Assembly (NCBI GenBank): GCA_009785115.1
Contig: WQWY01000010.1
Span: 1 to 64,000 of the forward strand
DNA length: 64,000 nt
Origin: Micrococcales bacterium
GTDB taxonomy: Bacteria > Actinomycetota > Actinomycetes > Actinomycetales > Cellulomonadaceae
Direction: 5' to 3'
This document shows, piece after piece, positions 29,779-39,062 of the stretch; positions within the stretch are counted from its first letter, which is position 1, and the number at the start of each line of letters is the position of its first letter. The notes under the pieces are model-generated. The model was not told where the DNA came from. It made no database searches and saw only the letters and a list, made by a program, of their open reading frames with translations. A program made the position numbers and the translations under genes.

Positions 29779-30846
29779 TCAGAGGCCCAAGAGGCGCAGG
29801 AGGTTGCGCACCGCGACCAGCGGCGACCCGCCGCCCCCCGGCGCCGAGGAGCCGACCAGCTGCAGCCGGGGCTCCGCGACCACCTCGGGACCGTCCAGGG
29901 CGTCCTTCGTCTTCAGGCGCAGGTGCAGCGGCGTCAGGTGGGCCACGGCAGGCCGGAACCCGGTGGCCCAGACGATGGACCTCGCGGCGACGAACGGCGG
30001 GCCGTCCACCCAGCCCTCCTCCACCGGGCCGGGGCGGAACCACACCCCTCGGCGGCCGATCCGCACGAGCTCCGGCCGGGCCACGGCCACGCCGCGCGCG
30101 ATGGCCTGGCGCACCGCCGGGGTCAGGTCGGTGTCGGCGATGCGAGGCGGGCGGCGGGTCACCCAGGTCAGGTTCGTGACCTCGGACAGCGCCGCCAGCA
30201 GGTGCACCGCCGCCGAGCACGCGCCGACCAGCACGGTGTGCCCGTCGGCCACCTCGGCGACGTCGACGAGGTCACGGATGTGCACCTGCCGACCGTCGAA
30301 CGTCTCACGCCCCTGGATGTGCGGCCAGAACGGGCGCGACCAGCTGCCCGTGGCGTTGACGACCCCTCGTGCCCGCCACACCACCTTGTCCTCGTGGCGC
30401 ACCACGTGGTGGGTGTGCACGGCCAGCCGCTCCCCGTCGTGCCTCACCCGGTCGACCCGGGCCGGGCGCAGCACGTGCAGGGCGAAGGCGGCCTCGTACT
30501 GCCGGAAGTAGACCGGGACGGCGTCTCGGGCCGGTGCGGTCGGGTCGGGCGACGGTGACGTCATGCCCGGCAGGTCGAACACCCGCGCGGCGGCCACCGG
30601 GAGCCCGGCCCAGCGGTCTTGCCAGGTGCCGCCCGGGCTCGGGGAGTCGTCGATCATCACGAAGGTCGCCGGCGCCTGCTCCCAGCCGGGCGCCCCGACC
30701 GCGGTCAGCCCCGCTCTGCGCAGGTGGTGGGCGGCCGTCAGCCCTGAGCGCCCGGCCCCGATCACGACGACGTCGACGTCCACCACCCGGAGCCCCCCGT
30801 GCGACGACCGTAAGGAACGGCGACTCTGCGCGAGGGAGACATCCAT
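29779..30846 (-). CDS. Flavin-containing monooxygenase / CzcO-like oxidoreductase
   Basis: Predicted FAD/NAD(P)H oxidoreductase. 355 residues: FAD loop VVIGAGRSGLTAAHHLRRAG near 27-46, GGTWQDRWAG near 72-81 typical of flavin monooxygenases, a NAD(P)H-site equivalent where the usual GxGxxA reads VGACSAAVHLL, and the ATGF motif (VWATGFRPA). The broken second glycine loop may alter cofactor binding. Substrate unknown. ATG at 30846 is preceded by TAGGCT at 9 bases. No obvious operon partner. Confidence 0.82.
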   Translation of the reverse strand: MDVSLAQSRRSLRSSHGGLRVVDVDVVVIGAGRSGLTAAHHLRRAGLTAVGAPGWEQAPATFVMIDDSPSPGGTWQDRWAGLPVAAARVFDLPGMTSPSPDPTAPARDAVPVYFRQYEAAFALHVLRPARVDRVRHDGERLAVHTHHVVRHEDKVVWRARGVVNATGSWSRPFWPHIQGRETFDGRQVHIRDLVDVAEVADGHTVLVGACSAAVHLLAALSEVTNLTWVTRRPPRIADTDLTPAVRQAIARGVAVARPELVRIGRRGVWFRPGPVEEGWVDGPPFVAARSIVWATGFRPAVAHLTPLHLRLKTKDALDGPEVVAEPRLQLVGSSAPGGGGSPLVAVRNLLRLLGL

Positions 30847-30855
30847 GACGAGCCC

Positions 30856-30861
30856 AGCCTA
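30856..30861 (-). promoter_or_regulatory. -10 box of the flavin oxidoreductase gene
   Basis: TAGGCT on the minus strand, 9 bases before the ATG at 30846; leaderless or a leader of a few bases. Confidence 0.4.
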
Positions 30862-31049
30862 CGCAAAGTCACCGATACCGCATCACGGCGTGCCGAGACC
30901 TCGGTGAAGCCGGCCTCACCCGCGAGGGCGTCCACACCGTGGACAAGACCTCCACAGCCCCGGCCCGCCTCGGCAGCACGGCAGGCCCGACCGAGCGACG
31001 CTCGGGGGACGAGATGGGTGAACCTGTAGGCGAGGGCTGGCACGAAAGA

Positions 31050-31055
31050 TAAGGT
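31050..31055 (+). promoter_or_regulatory. Leaderless -10 box of the GT2 gene
   Basis: TAAGGT, 6 bases before the GTG at 31062. The same bases (AAGGTGGGAC) could act as a weak Shine-Dalgarno if transcription starts further upstream. Confidence 0.4.
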
Positions 31056-31061
31056 GGGACG

Positions 31062-31847
31062 GTGAGCTCGACGTCGCCTCCACGGTCTGGCCAGCGCGGG
31101 AAAGACCGATACCGGGTCGCTGCGGTGATCCCTGCGAAGGACGAGGCACGCAGGATCGCCGCCACCGTCCGCGCAGCGCGCGCGATCCCCCACGTCGACC
31201 TGGTGCTCGTGGTCGACGACGGGTCGGAGGACGCCACCCAGCACATCGCTCGTGACGCCGGTGCGGTCGTCGTGCGGCACTCCCACAACCGTGGGAAGGC
31301 GGCGGCGATGGAGACGGGCGCCGCCGTGGTCGCGATGCGTGACACCCCCGAGCGACCGACCAGGGCGCTGCTGTTTCTCGACGCCGACCTGGGCGAGTCA
31401 GCGGTGAACACCGCCGCGCTGGTGCTGCCGGTGCTGGAGGGGCAGGCCGACGTGACCATCGCCAACCTCCCGCCCCAGGCCGGGGCCGCCGGGCACGGGT
31501 TCGTCGTCGGCGCGGCCCGACGGGCCGTCACCGCGCTCACCGGCTGGACCCCGAACCAGCCGCTGTCCGGGATGCGCTGCCTGACCCGGGAGGCCTACGA
31601 GGCCGCGACCCCGCTGGCCCGTGGCTGGGGTGTCGAGGTGGGCATGAGCATCGACCTGCTGCGAGCCGGGTATCGCGTGCTCGAGGTCCCGTGCGACCTG
31701 CGTCACCGCCCGTCCGGCTCCAACCTGCGCGGCCAGCTGCACCGCGCCGCGCAGTACCGGGACGTCCAGCTCGCGATCAACGCCCGCCGGGTCCGGTACG
31801 CCTCACGTCGCCTGCGGGGCAAGCCGTCGGGGCGTCCGTCGCGCTGA
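31062..31847 (+). CDS. Family 2 glycosyltransferase
   Basis: GT-A fold sugar transferase, likely cytoplasmic face. 261 residues: VAAVIPAKDEARRIAAT near 19-35, VVDDGSEDAT, the metal-binding LFLDADLG, and a C-terminal SGMRCLTREAYE region like polyprenyl-phosphate hexosyltransferases (DPM/GtrB class). The extra C-terminal membrane segments of GtrB are missing, so it is the soluble type. It is convergent with the large membrane protein gene, with 6 bases between stops. Acceptor unknown. Confidence 0.88.
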   Translation: MSSTSPPRSGQRGKDRYRVAAVIPAKDEARRIAATVRAARAIPHVDLVLVVDDGSEDATQHIARDAGAVVVRHSHNRGKAAAMETGAAVVAMRDTPERPTRALLFLDADLGESAVNTAALVLPVLEGQADVTIANLPPQAGAAGHGFVVGAARRAVTALTGWTPNQPLSGMRCLTREAYEAATPLARGWGVEVGMSIDLLRAGYRVLEVPCDLRHRPSGSNLRGQLHRAAQYRDVQLAINARRVRYASRRLRGKPSGRPSR

Positions 31848-31853
31848 CCCGCG

Positions 31854-34800
31854 TCAGGCTCCTGGCCCCCCAGGGCTCGGTTCCAGGGTCGACGCGCTGG
31901 CCTGCTCGGACGACGCACCGGCCCGCTCGGACAACCAGGACGCGGTCAGGGCGACCAGCAGCGGCACCCCCACCGCCAGCCCGGTGGCCGGGATGACGAT
32001 GCCCGAGTCGTTGACCAGGGTCGCCAACGTCAGCCCCACCGCCGCCGCCGCTGCCACCGGACGCAGCAGCGGTTCGGCACGCACCAGCCCCGCCAGCCCA
32101 CCACGGGGCAGACGCGGCAGCCCCCACCGTCGCGGCCCACCGACCAGCCACAGCGTCAGCAGGCCGCCGGCGAGGGTCGGCAGCACGTAGCGCATGGATC
32201 CCAGCAGCCGCAGGTTCACCTCCAGCTTGCGGCCGATCACCGGCCACAGCCCGCCGGCCATGACCGTCGCGACGAACCGGCCCACGTGGGTGCGCTCGTC
32301 GGGAGGGCGGGAGTAGTCGAGCATCGCGAACCCGAGCACGACGGCCGCTGCCGCGACCAGCACGCCGAGCGCCGGGAGCCAGCGCACCCGCCGGCCGGCC
32401 ACGAGGAACGCGAGCAGCACGAACGCCACGATCAGAGGTCCCGGCCCACCGAAGTTCGACCCCATGCCCGGCGCGGCGACGAGGACCGCGAGGACGAGCC
32501 CGATCCCGGCCACGGACGTCCAGGCGGCCGTGCGCCGCCCCCGGGCCACGAACCACCGGGCGACCAGCGCGGCGAGGACGAGCCCCGCCACCGTGAGCAT
32601 CGCGAAGCCATGGTTGCCCACGCCGTAGAAGCGAGCACCGAGCAGACGGTGAGCGTCCATCGCGGAGTCGACGATCAGCCGGCCGCCGAGCGCCGCGTCG
32701 GCCGCGAGCACAGCGACGGTGACCGCGGCGACCACACCGAGCGGAGCGAGGCGCGACCGGCGCCACGGCCCACCCAGCGCCGCCACGGTGATGAGCGCGA
32801 CGAACCCGGCCAGCGTCAGCCAGAACGCGGCGCGCGGCACGGAGGAGCGCCACCAGGGCACCAGGTTGACGAGGAGGGACGACACCGGGACCGCGGCGAG
32901 CACGATGGCCGTCACGCGCAGCGCGGGGAGCGCCCGGTGGCCGAACCAGTCCTCGACCGTCCCCCTCGGTGAGCGCGAGGCGCGGGTGAGCACCAGCGCG
33001 GCGACACCGACGAGCAGCACCTGGGCGAGCATCAACCGGTTCACGAACCCGCTGGACGTCCGCGTGATCTGCACGGCCTGGAGGGCCATGTCGTTCAGGT
33101 GGGCCATCCGGGCGCTGGCGGTGTCCGCGCCCTTCGTGGTGGTGACGGAAGCACCGGGGGCACCAGGGTCGTCGATCCCCAGCCCGCGCAGCAGGGTGGG
33201 CAGCACGTCGGTGGTCAGGATCAAGCCAGCCTGCCGGGTGGAGGCCGAGGTGAGCAGCCCGGTGGCCGGCTCGTCCGCACCAGGCAGCACCCCGTCCACG
33301 ACGGCCAGGTGCAGCGACGACGGGCCAGAGTTGGCCAGCGAGACGACGATCACCGTCACGTCTCGGTCGGCGGTCGCGGCCAGGACCGCACCGATCCGCT
33401 CGTCGATGGCCTCGGCCTGCTCAGCCCGGCTCGGCTCGGTCAGCGCGTCGGAGCCAGGCGGCTCGGTCGCCGTGTCACCCGGCTCGGCGGGCGGCTCCAG
33501 GCACACAGGCGGGTCGGAGGGCGGGTCGACCGTCTCGTAGCCGGGGTCGCGCAGCGTGCCGGCGTCGACGACGACGAGGCTGCTCGACACCAGGGCGTCC
33601 TGGACGGCGGCCGTCAGACGGCTCGCTCGTTCGGGACGGGGCTCGTAGGCCCCGGCGACGACGCCGGTGGAGTCGGCCAGGGCGATGGCGGCGCCAGGGC
33701 CGATGGCGGACGCGACCAGGCCGTGCTCCCTGAGCCGGTCACCGAGCAGGCCGGGCCGCGCGTCGTAGGCCTGCTGCTCCGCCGAGTCGAGGTAGTCGGG
33801 CCAGGCGGCGAGCCACGGCGCCGTGCTCGGGCCGACCGGGTCGTGCAGGGTGCGGCATCCCCGCCTCACCCCGTTGTCGGCCACCCGCGACCCGGACGAG
33901 ACGGCGAGCCACCCGTCAGCGGGGCACGCCCGGGCGCGCGCCGAGCGCACCACCACCTGACCGACCGCGTTGTTGCGAGACAGGTCCCACAGCTCTGGGG
34001 TGGCCAGGGTCCCGACGTCGTCCCAGCGCAGCCCGCTCACCCCGATCAGGACGAGCGGCCGCTCGGTGCCCTCCGCCGGCGGTTCCGCGGCCGACGCCGG
34101 GACCGCGAGGCCCGTCGTCGCCGCGAGCACGCCGAAGGCGACCGCGACGCCCGCACGGACCCTGCGCAAGACCGGGGCGCCACCACGCGGGGACAGGTCA
34201 GGCAGGGCCCGCGCCCAGCGCCGGAGCCCGTGGGGACGCAGGAGGGTGCTCACCGGTCGGTAGCGCCACCGGGCGGCTCGCCGGGAGCCGTCGTCGGGGC
34301 TCTGACCGGGGCTCGGCGCGGCATCGTCCGGCACCGGGAGAGCCGCGGCGGCCGTGCCGGGCCCGGTACCCGGGCCCAGGCTGGACAGCCACGCCGCCGC
34401 CGAGGCGATGACCAGCGGCACGGTGATCGCCACCCCGAGGGCGGGGATGGAGATGCCCGAGTCGTTGACGGCGAACCCGACGATCAGCGCGGTGGCGGTG
34501 GCAGCCAGGGCGGGTACCAGCGTCGGCGCGGCGACGGTCAGACGGTTCAGGGCAGTCCCGCGCGACAACCAGGCGTACCGGCCACCGTCAGGGGACAGCA
34601 GCATCCGCCGGACCGGACGGACCATCACGGCGACCATGAACGCCATCCCTGCCAGCGTCAGCAAGGTCAGCGGGAGGTTGTTGGCGATGATGTGCAGGTT
34701 CGCCGAGATCTTGCGTGCCACCACCGGCCACAGCCCTCCGTCGATCACCGTCTGCACGAAACCGCCCAGGTGGGTGCGGCTCTCGACCGGTCGCAGCCAG

Positions 34801-36500
34801 TCCGTCACGGCGAAGGCAGCGGTGATGGCCACAGCCCCGAGCAGCACCGCACCGACTCGCCGCCAGGTCATCCTCGCACCGAGGACGAGCAGCGTCAGCA
34901 CGACGAACGCCGGGATCAGCGCCGGCGGCCCGCCGAAGCTGGCACCGACCGACGGCGCCCCGACGACGACGATCATGGCGACCCCGACGACAGCGACCAG
35001 CGTGGCCGCGCGCCTGCGCCCCCCGGCCCGTACCCACGGGTCGGTGAGCGCGGCGAGAGCCAGCAGCGTCGCAGCGGTGGCCAGCGCGAACGCGGTGTTG
35101 TTGAAGCCGTAGAACCGCCCCGCGGCCAGGGTCGGCACCCCGATGACCGCGGAGATCTGCAACCGAGCACCGGTGACCACGTCTGCCACGATCACCGCTG
35201 CCGTGATCCCCGCGACCACTCCCGCTGACCCCAGCATCGAACGGCGCCACGGCCCGGCCAGGGCGAGCCCCACGACGAGCGCCACCACCACGGCCGCGGT
35301 GGTGAACAGAGCCAGAGCCGGCACGGACGCCCGCCACCACGGCACCAGGTTCGCCACCAGCAGCCCGACCGGGACCGAGCCCACCGTCAGCGCCGAGACT
35401 CGGAGCAGGCGCAGCGTCCGACGGCGCCCGGCCTCCCCCGACGCGCCGCCGCCCGGCCGGGCCAGACCGAACCACACCACCGCGTAGAAGGCCAGGTTGA
35501 GCACCACCAGACCGAAGTAGGTCCGAGGCACCAGCGTGCGGACCACCGAGGCGTGGTGGGCCTCGTCGACCAGCGTGGCGACCCCGCCGCTGGTGGCGCC
35601 CAGGCGGATCGGCGCCCCGATCCCCTGCGTGGTGTCCAGGCCGAGGTGAACCAGCACCGTGGTCGTGATGTCGGTACCCAGCACGATGCCGGTCTGTCGG
35701 GTCGAGGTCGAGGTGAGCAGACCGGCACCGGTCGCGGTCATGGCGACCATCTGCAGCTCGGGCACGTCGCCACGGTCGGCCACCGAGGCCACCAGCACGT
35801 CGGCCTCGCCCGCTCCGGCCAGGGCGGCCCCGAGCGCGGCGTCGACCTCGGCCACGGTCGCCTGGCCCGCACCCACCGTGCCGAGGTCCACGACCACCAG
35901 CGCCGCGCCACCAGCCAGGGCGTCGGCCACCTGCGCGGTCAGGCCGTCCCCGGCGGCGCGCGGCTGCCACCCAGACACCGACCCGTCCGACGTCGCGACG
36001 GCGATCGCCGCCCCCGGGCCGATCGCCACGACCGGGGTCTCGGCCTCGGCGAGCAGATCGCCGAGCATCCCCGGCACAGCCTCGTAGTCGTCGGCTCGCG
36101 CGGCTCTCTGGTACTCCGCCCAGACGGGCACCTCACCGTCGACAGGATCGACGAGGGTGCGGCAGACGTCCCGCCGGACGTCCGCGGCCCTGTTCCCGGC
36201 CGACACGGTCAGCCAGCCGTCGACCGGGCACGTCACGGCCCGCACCGACCGGACGGCCGCGTTGGCGACCCCCCAGCCGTCCTCGAGCCCCGCGAGCGCC
36301 GGCATCCGCGACGACACGTCCGACCATCGCACCCCGGAGGTCCCCAGGAGCACCAGCGGGCGGTGCTGGACTGGGAGCTCGGCGGCCTCGGCGTCCCCCG
36401 GCGAGGAGGGCAGGCCCTGAGCGGCGGCCCCGCCGAGCGTCAGCAGGGCGACCACCACGGACACCCCTGCCGCGACGCCACGGCCACACCACGCTCGCAC
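31854..36500 (-). CDS. Tandem-duplicated membrane protein, two fused paralogous halves (1548 aa)
   Basis: Not a characterised protein. The reading frame is continuous for 1548 residues and consists of two homologous halves. Each half has a signal-peptide-like segment, an extracytoplasmic domain beginning PLVLLGTSGVRWSDV (near 47) or PLVLIGVSGLRWDDV (near 812), shared IGPGAAIA and STSTRQTG/SASTRQAG motifs, then 9-10 membrane segments with shared ARFYG-x-x-N, GPWRRS and VNDSGI. The outer domain looks like a divergent alkaline-phosphatase-fold module (inference). The second half starts with an internal signal-peptide-like stretch ending in VPASAA near residue 800. GTG at 36500 has TAGGCT 6 bases upstream. 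An internal GTG at 34253 could start a separate second protein but has no Shine-Dalgarno. Confidence 0.85.
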   Translation of the reverse strand: MRAWCGRGVAAGVSVVVALLTLGGAAAQGLPSSPGDAEAAELPVQHRPLVLLGTSGVRWSDVSSRMPALAGLEDGWGVANAAVRSVRAVTCPVDGWLTVSAGNRAADVRRDVCRTLVDPVDGEVPVWAEYQRAARADDYEAVPGMLGDLLAEAETPVVAIGPGAAIAVATSDGSVSGWQPRAAGDGLTAQVADALAGGAALVVVDLGTVGAGQATVAEVDAALGAALAGAGEADVLVASVADRGDVPELQMVAMTATGAGLLTSTSTRQTGIVLGTDITTTVLVHLGLDTTQGIGAPIRLGATSGGVATLVDEAHHASVVRTLVPRTYFGLVVLNLAFYAVVWFGLARPGGGASGEAGRRRTLRLLRVSALTVGSVPVGLLVANLVPWWRASVPALALFTTAAVVVALVVGLALAGPWRRSMLGSAGVVAGITAAVIVADVVTGARLQISAVIGVPTLAAGRFYGFNNTAFALATAATLLALAALTDPWVRAGGRRRAATLVAVVGVAMIVVVGAPSVGASFGGPPALIPAFVVLTLLVLGARMTWRRVGAVLLGAVAITAAFAVTDWLRPVESRTHLGGFVQTVIDGGLWPVVARKISANLHIIANNLPLTLLTLAGMAFMVAVMVRPVRRMLLSPDGGRYAWLSRGTALNRLTVAAPTLVPALAATATALIVGFAVNDSGISIPALGVAITVPLVIASAAAWLSSLGPGTGPGTAAAALPVPDDAAPSPGQSPDDGSRRAARWRYRPVSTLLRPHGLRRWARALPDLSPRGGAPVLRRVRAGVAVAFGVLAATTGLAVPASAAEPPAEGTERPLVLIGVSGLRWDDVGTLATPELWDLSRNNAVGQVVVRSARARACPADGWLAVSSGSRVADNGVRRGCRTLHDPVGPSTAPWLAAWPDYLDSAEQQAYDARPGLLGDRLREHGLVASAIGPGAAIALADSTGVVAGAYEPRPERASRLTAAVQDALVSSSLVVVDAGTLRDPGYETVDPPSDPPVCLEPPAEPGDTATEPPGSDALTEPSRAEQAEAIDERIGAVLAATADRDVTVIVVSLANSGPSSLHLAVVDGVLPGADEPATGLLTSASTRQAGLILTTDVLPTLLRGLGIDDPGAPGASVTTTKGADTASARMAHLNDMALQAVQITRTSSGFVNRLMLAQVLLVGVAALVLTRASRSPRGTVEDWFGHRALPALRVTAIVLAAVPVSSLLVNLVPWWRSSVPRAAFWLTLAGFVALITVAALGGPWRRSRLAPLGVVAAVTVAVLAADAALGGRLIVDSAMDAHRLLGARFYGVGNHGFAMLTVAGLVLAALVARWFVARGRRTAAWTSVAGIGLVLAVLVAAPGMGSNFGGPGPLIVAFVLLAFLVAGRRVRWLPALGVLVAAAAVVLGFAMLDYSRPPDERTHVGRFVATVMAGGLWPVIGRKLEVNLRLLGSMRYVLPTLAGGLLTLWLVGGPRRWGLPRLPRGGLAGLVRAEPLLRPVAAAAAVGLTLATLVNDSGIVIPATGLAVGVPLLVALTASWLSERAGASSEQASASTLEPSPGGPGA

Positions 36501-36506
36501 CCGGCA

Positions 36507-36512
36507 AGCCTA
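36507..36512 (-). promoter_or_regulatory. Leaderless -10 box of the duplicated membrane protein gene
   Basis: TAGGCT on the minus strand, 6 bases before the GTG at 36500. Confidence 0.45.
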
Positions 36513-36676
36513 CGGCCGCCCACCGGCCTCGTCCCGCGTTTCGCAGGTCACCTCACCCCTCCCTCACCGGCCGAGCACATCAGGCCCAGCAGAGGTCGCT
36601 GGCGTCGAGGCCCGCACCTCACGAGGCGGCCGTAGGCTCTGAGGGGCGTGCAGGGGACCAGTGCGTGAGGAGAGAC

Positions 36677-37618
36677 ATGGATCGGCCGCGTTATGCCTAC
36701 CTGGGGCCGTCGGGGACGTTCACCGAGCAGGCCCTGGCCCAGGTGGTCTCTCCCGAGCAGGGGGAGTATCTGCCCTACCCGGACGTGACCTCCTCGCTGG
36801 AGGCGGTCCGGTCCGGCTCCGCGGACTTCGCGGTGGTCGCCATCGAGTCCACCGGCGACGGCGGGGTGACCGCGACGCTGGACGCCCTGGCCACCGGCAG
36901 CCCGCTGGTGCTGCTGCGCGAGATGCTGGTGCCGGTGCAGTTCGACCTGGTGGCCGCGCCCGGCACCACGCTGTCTCAGGTGCGCAGGGTCAGCGCCCAC
37001 CCGCACGCCTGGGTGCAGTGCCGAGGCTGGTTGAGCACCCACGTGCCCGGTGCGGTGCACGTGCCGGCCGCGTCCAACACCGCACCGGCCCTGGTGCTGG
37101 CCTCCGGGGAGCGCTCGCCCGCGTTCGACGCGGCGCTGGTGCCACCGACCGCGGTCGAGGCCTACGGCCTGAGCGCGCTGGCGCGCCAGGTCGCGGACAG
37201 CGACGGGCTCATCACCCGCTTCGTGCTGGTGGGGCACCCCGGCGACGTGCCCCCACGGACAGGGGCGGACAAGACCACGCTGGTGGTGCAGCTGCCCGAC
37301 GACGAGTCCGGCGCCCTGATGTCGATGCTGGAGCAGTTCGCGGTGCGTGGGATCAACCTGTCCCGCATCGAGTCGCGGCCTGTCGGTGACTCGCTGGGCC
37401 GCTACTCCTTCTCGATCGACTGCGAGGGGCACCTCATGGACGAACGGATCGGAGAAGCGCTGATGGGCCTGCACCGCACCTGCCCCTACGTGCGGTTCCT
37501 CGGCTCTTACCCCCGCGCCGACGGCACCGCGCAGCAGGTCACCGTCGGCACGTCAGACGTCGAGTTCGCCGACGCCCGCCGCTGGCTGGCCGCCCTGCGC
37601 GACAGCGAGCCACGCTGA
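36677..37618 (+). CDS. pheA: Prephenate dehydratase
   Basis: Converts prephenate to phenylpyruvate in phenylalanine synthesis, with feedback control through an ACT domain. 313 residues, like the actinobacterial monofunctional enzyme. N-terminal YAYLGPSGTFTEQAL, the catalytic TRF in GLITRFVLVG, and the ACT motif RGINLSRIESRP are present. The usual PIENS-x-x-G substrate loop reads AIESTGDGG here, replacing the Asn-Ser pair by Ser-Thr. ATG at 36677 is preceded by GAGGAG. A TAGGCT -10-like box stands at 36633-36638. Confidence 0.93.
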   Translation: MDRPRYAYLGPSGTFTEQALAQVVSPEQGEYLPYPDVTSSLEAVRSGSADFAVVAIESTGDGGVTATLDALATGSPLVLLREMLVPVQFDLVAAPGTTLSQVRRVSAHPHAWVQCRGWLSTHVPGAVHVPAASNTAPALVLASGERSPAFDAALVPPTAVEAYGLSALARQVADSDGLITRFVLVGHPGDVPPRTGADKTTLVVQLPDDESGALMSMLEQFAVRGINLSRIESRPVGDSLGRYSFSIDCEGHLMDERIGEALMGLHRTCPYVRFLGSYPRADGTAQQVTVGTSDVEFADARRWLAALRDSEPR

Positions 37619-37672
37619 CAGGAGCCTGGCGAGCTGTCGGACTCTCTTGCTCCGGTGCTTCCGCTCCCGCTC

Positions 37673-38926
37673 TCAGCGGGCGGCAGCCAGCTCTAGCGAC
37701 GTCCGGTACTCGGCGGCACCGGGTCGGGTGCGGAACTCCAGCAGACCACCGACCCGGTGCTCGGCGAGCACGTCGAGCACCTCCAGCGGGGTGGCGTAGA
37801 AGAACTCGCGCCGCTGGTTGACCAGGTTCACTCTCCGGTCGGCGAAGTGATGGTGGAGCATGGCTCGGACACCGACGGCGTCCTCGGAGAAGAACAGGGC
37901 GTGCACGTCGAAGTCGAACGGCACGGACTCGTCGGACAGCTCGCGGACGTAGTTCGTCGGGTCTGGGCGTCGGGTCACCCCGATCTTGAGGACGCGGTCA
38001 CCGAACGACCCGATGTTGGAGATCACGTACACGTACCCGGACCGGGTGCTCACGGTGCGCTGGTCGAGGTCGGCCAACGCACGGTCGATGTCGTCGAGCC
38101 TCGCCGCGAAGCCCTCGACAGCCTCGATGTCCTCCCGGGAGTGGACCAGGGCCAGCGCCCCGGCACAGTGCTCACGCTCTTGCTCGAGGATGGCACGCTC
38201 TCGTCGCAGCCCCTCGCTGACCCTCGTCGCCTCTCGCAGCCGCACCAGGTGCTCGCGCTCGAGGTCGGCCTCGGCGGCGAGGGCCGCCTCGTGGCGCGCG
38301 GCGAGCTCGAGCTCTGTCATCCGCAGCCGGTGGTACTCGGCGGTGATGCGCAGGTCGACGATCCGACCCACCTCGACCACGCGGTCGGCGATCCGCTGCA
38401 GGCGGGCTCGCGCGGCGACCAGGCCACCGGGCTCGACGGTCCTGATCGCGTTCTCCGCCTCGGCGTTGTAGGCGAGGAGCATCGCCGCCGACAGGTCTTC
38501 GATGAGCCTCTTGCCGTCCGTCGCGGACTTGTTGAGCCGGTAAGACCTCATCGCGGAGACCGCGAGGCCCGCCACCACGTGATAACGAATCTGGGCCCGG
38601 ACGGCCGACAGCTGAGCCTCCAGGCTCGTGGAGGTCTCCGCCGGGTGGACGACGTCGTACAGCCCGCGCGCCTGGGCGGTGACGACGTCGCGCACCTGGA
38701 GCACCTGCTCTCGCGTCTGCTCCAGCTGTCCGGTCAGCGCGGCGAGCTCGGCCCTGAGCCTCGCGACCACCTCCTGGATCTCGACGGCCTCCAGCCCGCC
38801 GACCTGTTCCAGGGCCGCCCTCAGCCGGTCGTCCTCGACCTCGGCCACACGTGGGGCAGACCTCGCGCTCTTACGTCTCGCGCCCTCTTCTGAGCGCTCC
38901 GCACCGGATTTCTTTCGTACGCCCAT
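37673..38926 (-). CDS. DUF4041 / T5orf172 GIY-YIG-type nuclease-domain protein
   Basis: About 417 residues. A basic N-terminus is followed by long coiled-coil helices (about 30-90 and 205-265), a DUF4041-like helical region between them, and a C-terminal T5orf172 domain (about 295-385), a GIY-YIG relative: YVYVISNIGSFGDRVLKIGV, then ELSDESVPFDFDVHALFFSE, and LHHHFADRRVNLVNQRREFF. Such proteins occur in phages, plasmids and near defence genes; here it stands alone between pheA and a lipid kinase gene. I prefer the ATG at 38926 (CAGAAT 6 bases upstream); a GTG at 38962 is possible. The upstream 120 bases are visibly richer in A/T than the rest of the window, which hints at transfer. Confidence 0.85.
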   Translation of the reverse strand: MGVRKKSGAERSEEGARRKSARSAPRVAEVEDDRLRAALEQVGGLEAVEIQEVVARLRAELAALTGQLEQTREQVLQVRDVVTAQARGLYDVVHPAETSTSLEAQLSAVRAQIRYHVVAGLAVSAMRSYRLNKSATDGKRLIEDLSAAMLLAYNAEAENAIRTVEPGGLVAARARLQRIADRVVEVGRIVDLRITAEYHRLRMTELELAARHEAALAAEADLEREHLVRLREATRVSEGLRRERAILEQEREHCAGALALVHSREDIEAVEGFAARLDDIDRALADLDQRTVSTRSGYVYVISNIGSFGDRVLKIGVTRRPDPTNYVRELSDESVPFDFDVHALFFSEDAVGVRAMLHHHFADRRVNLVNQRREFFYATPLEVLDVLAEHRVGGLLEFRTRPGAAEYRTSLELAAAR

Positions 38927-38932
38927 GGCCCG

Positions 38933-38938
38933 ATTCTG
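38933..38938 (-). promoter_or_regulatory. Possible leaderless -10 box of the T5orf172 gene
   Basis: CAGAAT (within TACAGAAT) on the minus strand, 6 bases before the ATG at 38926. Weaker than the other boxes because the first base is not T. Confidence 0.3.
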
Positions 38939-39062
38939 TATGACCTGCGTGGATCGAGCCACCGGAAAGAGGATTCTCCAGAAAAGACCGATGTGCGCAG
39001 ATCGAAAAGGTGCTTCTGGTGCTTTTTTGGCTGATGCTGCCTACCTGCGAAGAATGTCTGGT

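Noticed and set aside
34100-34260. Frameshift or missed gene boundary in the 1548-residue gene
   Set aside because: The frame is open throughout and codon use stays normal; the internal GTG at 34253 lacks a Shine-Dalgarno or -10 box. Kept as a possible check rather than a call.
33099-35228. 709-codon open frame on the plus strand inside the duplicated membrane protein gene
   Set aside because: Its translation is rich in Arg/Gly/His/Asp with no domain or membrane pattern; it is the antisense shadow of a high-GC gene.
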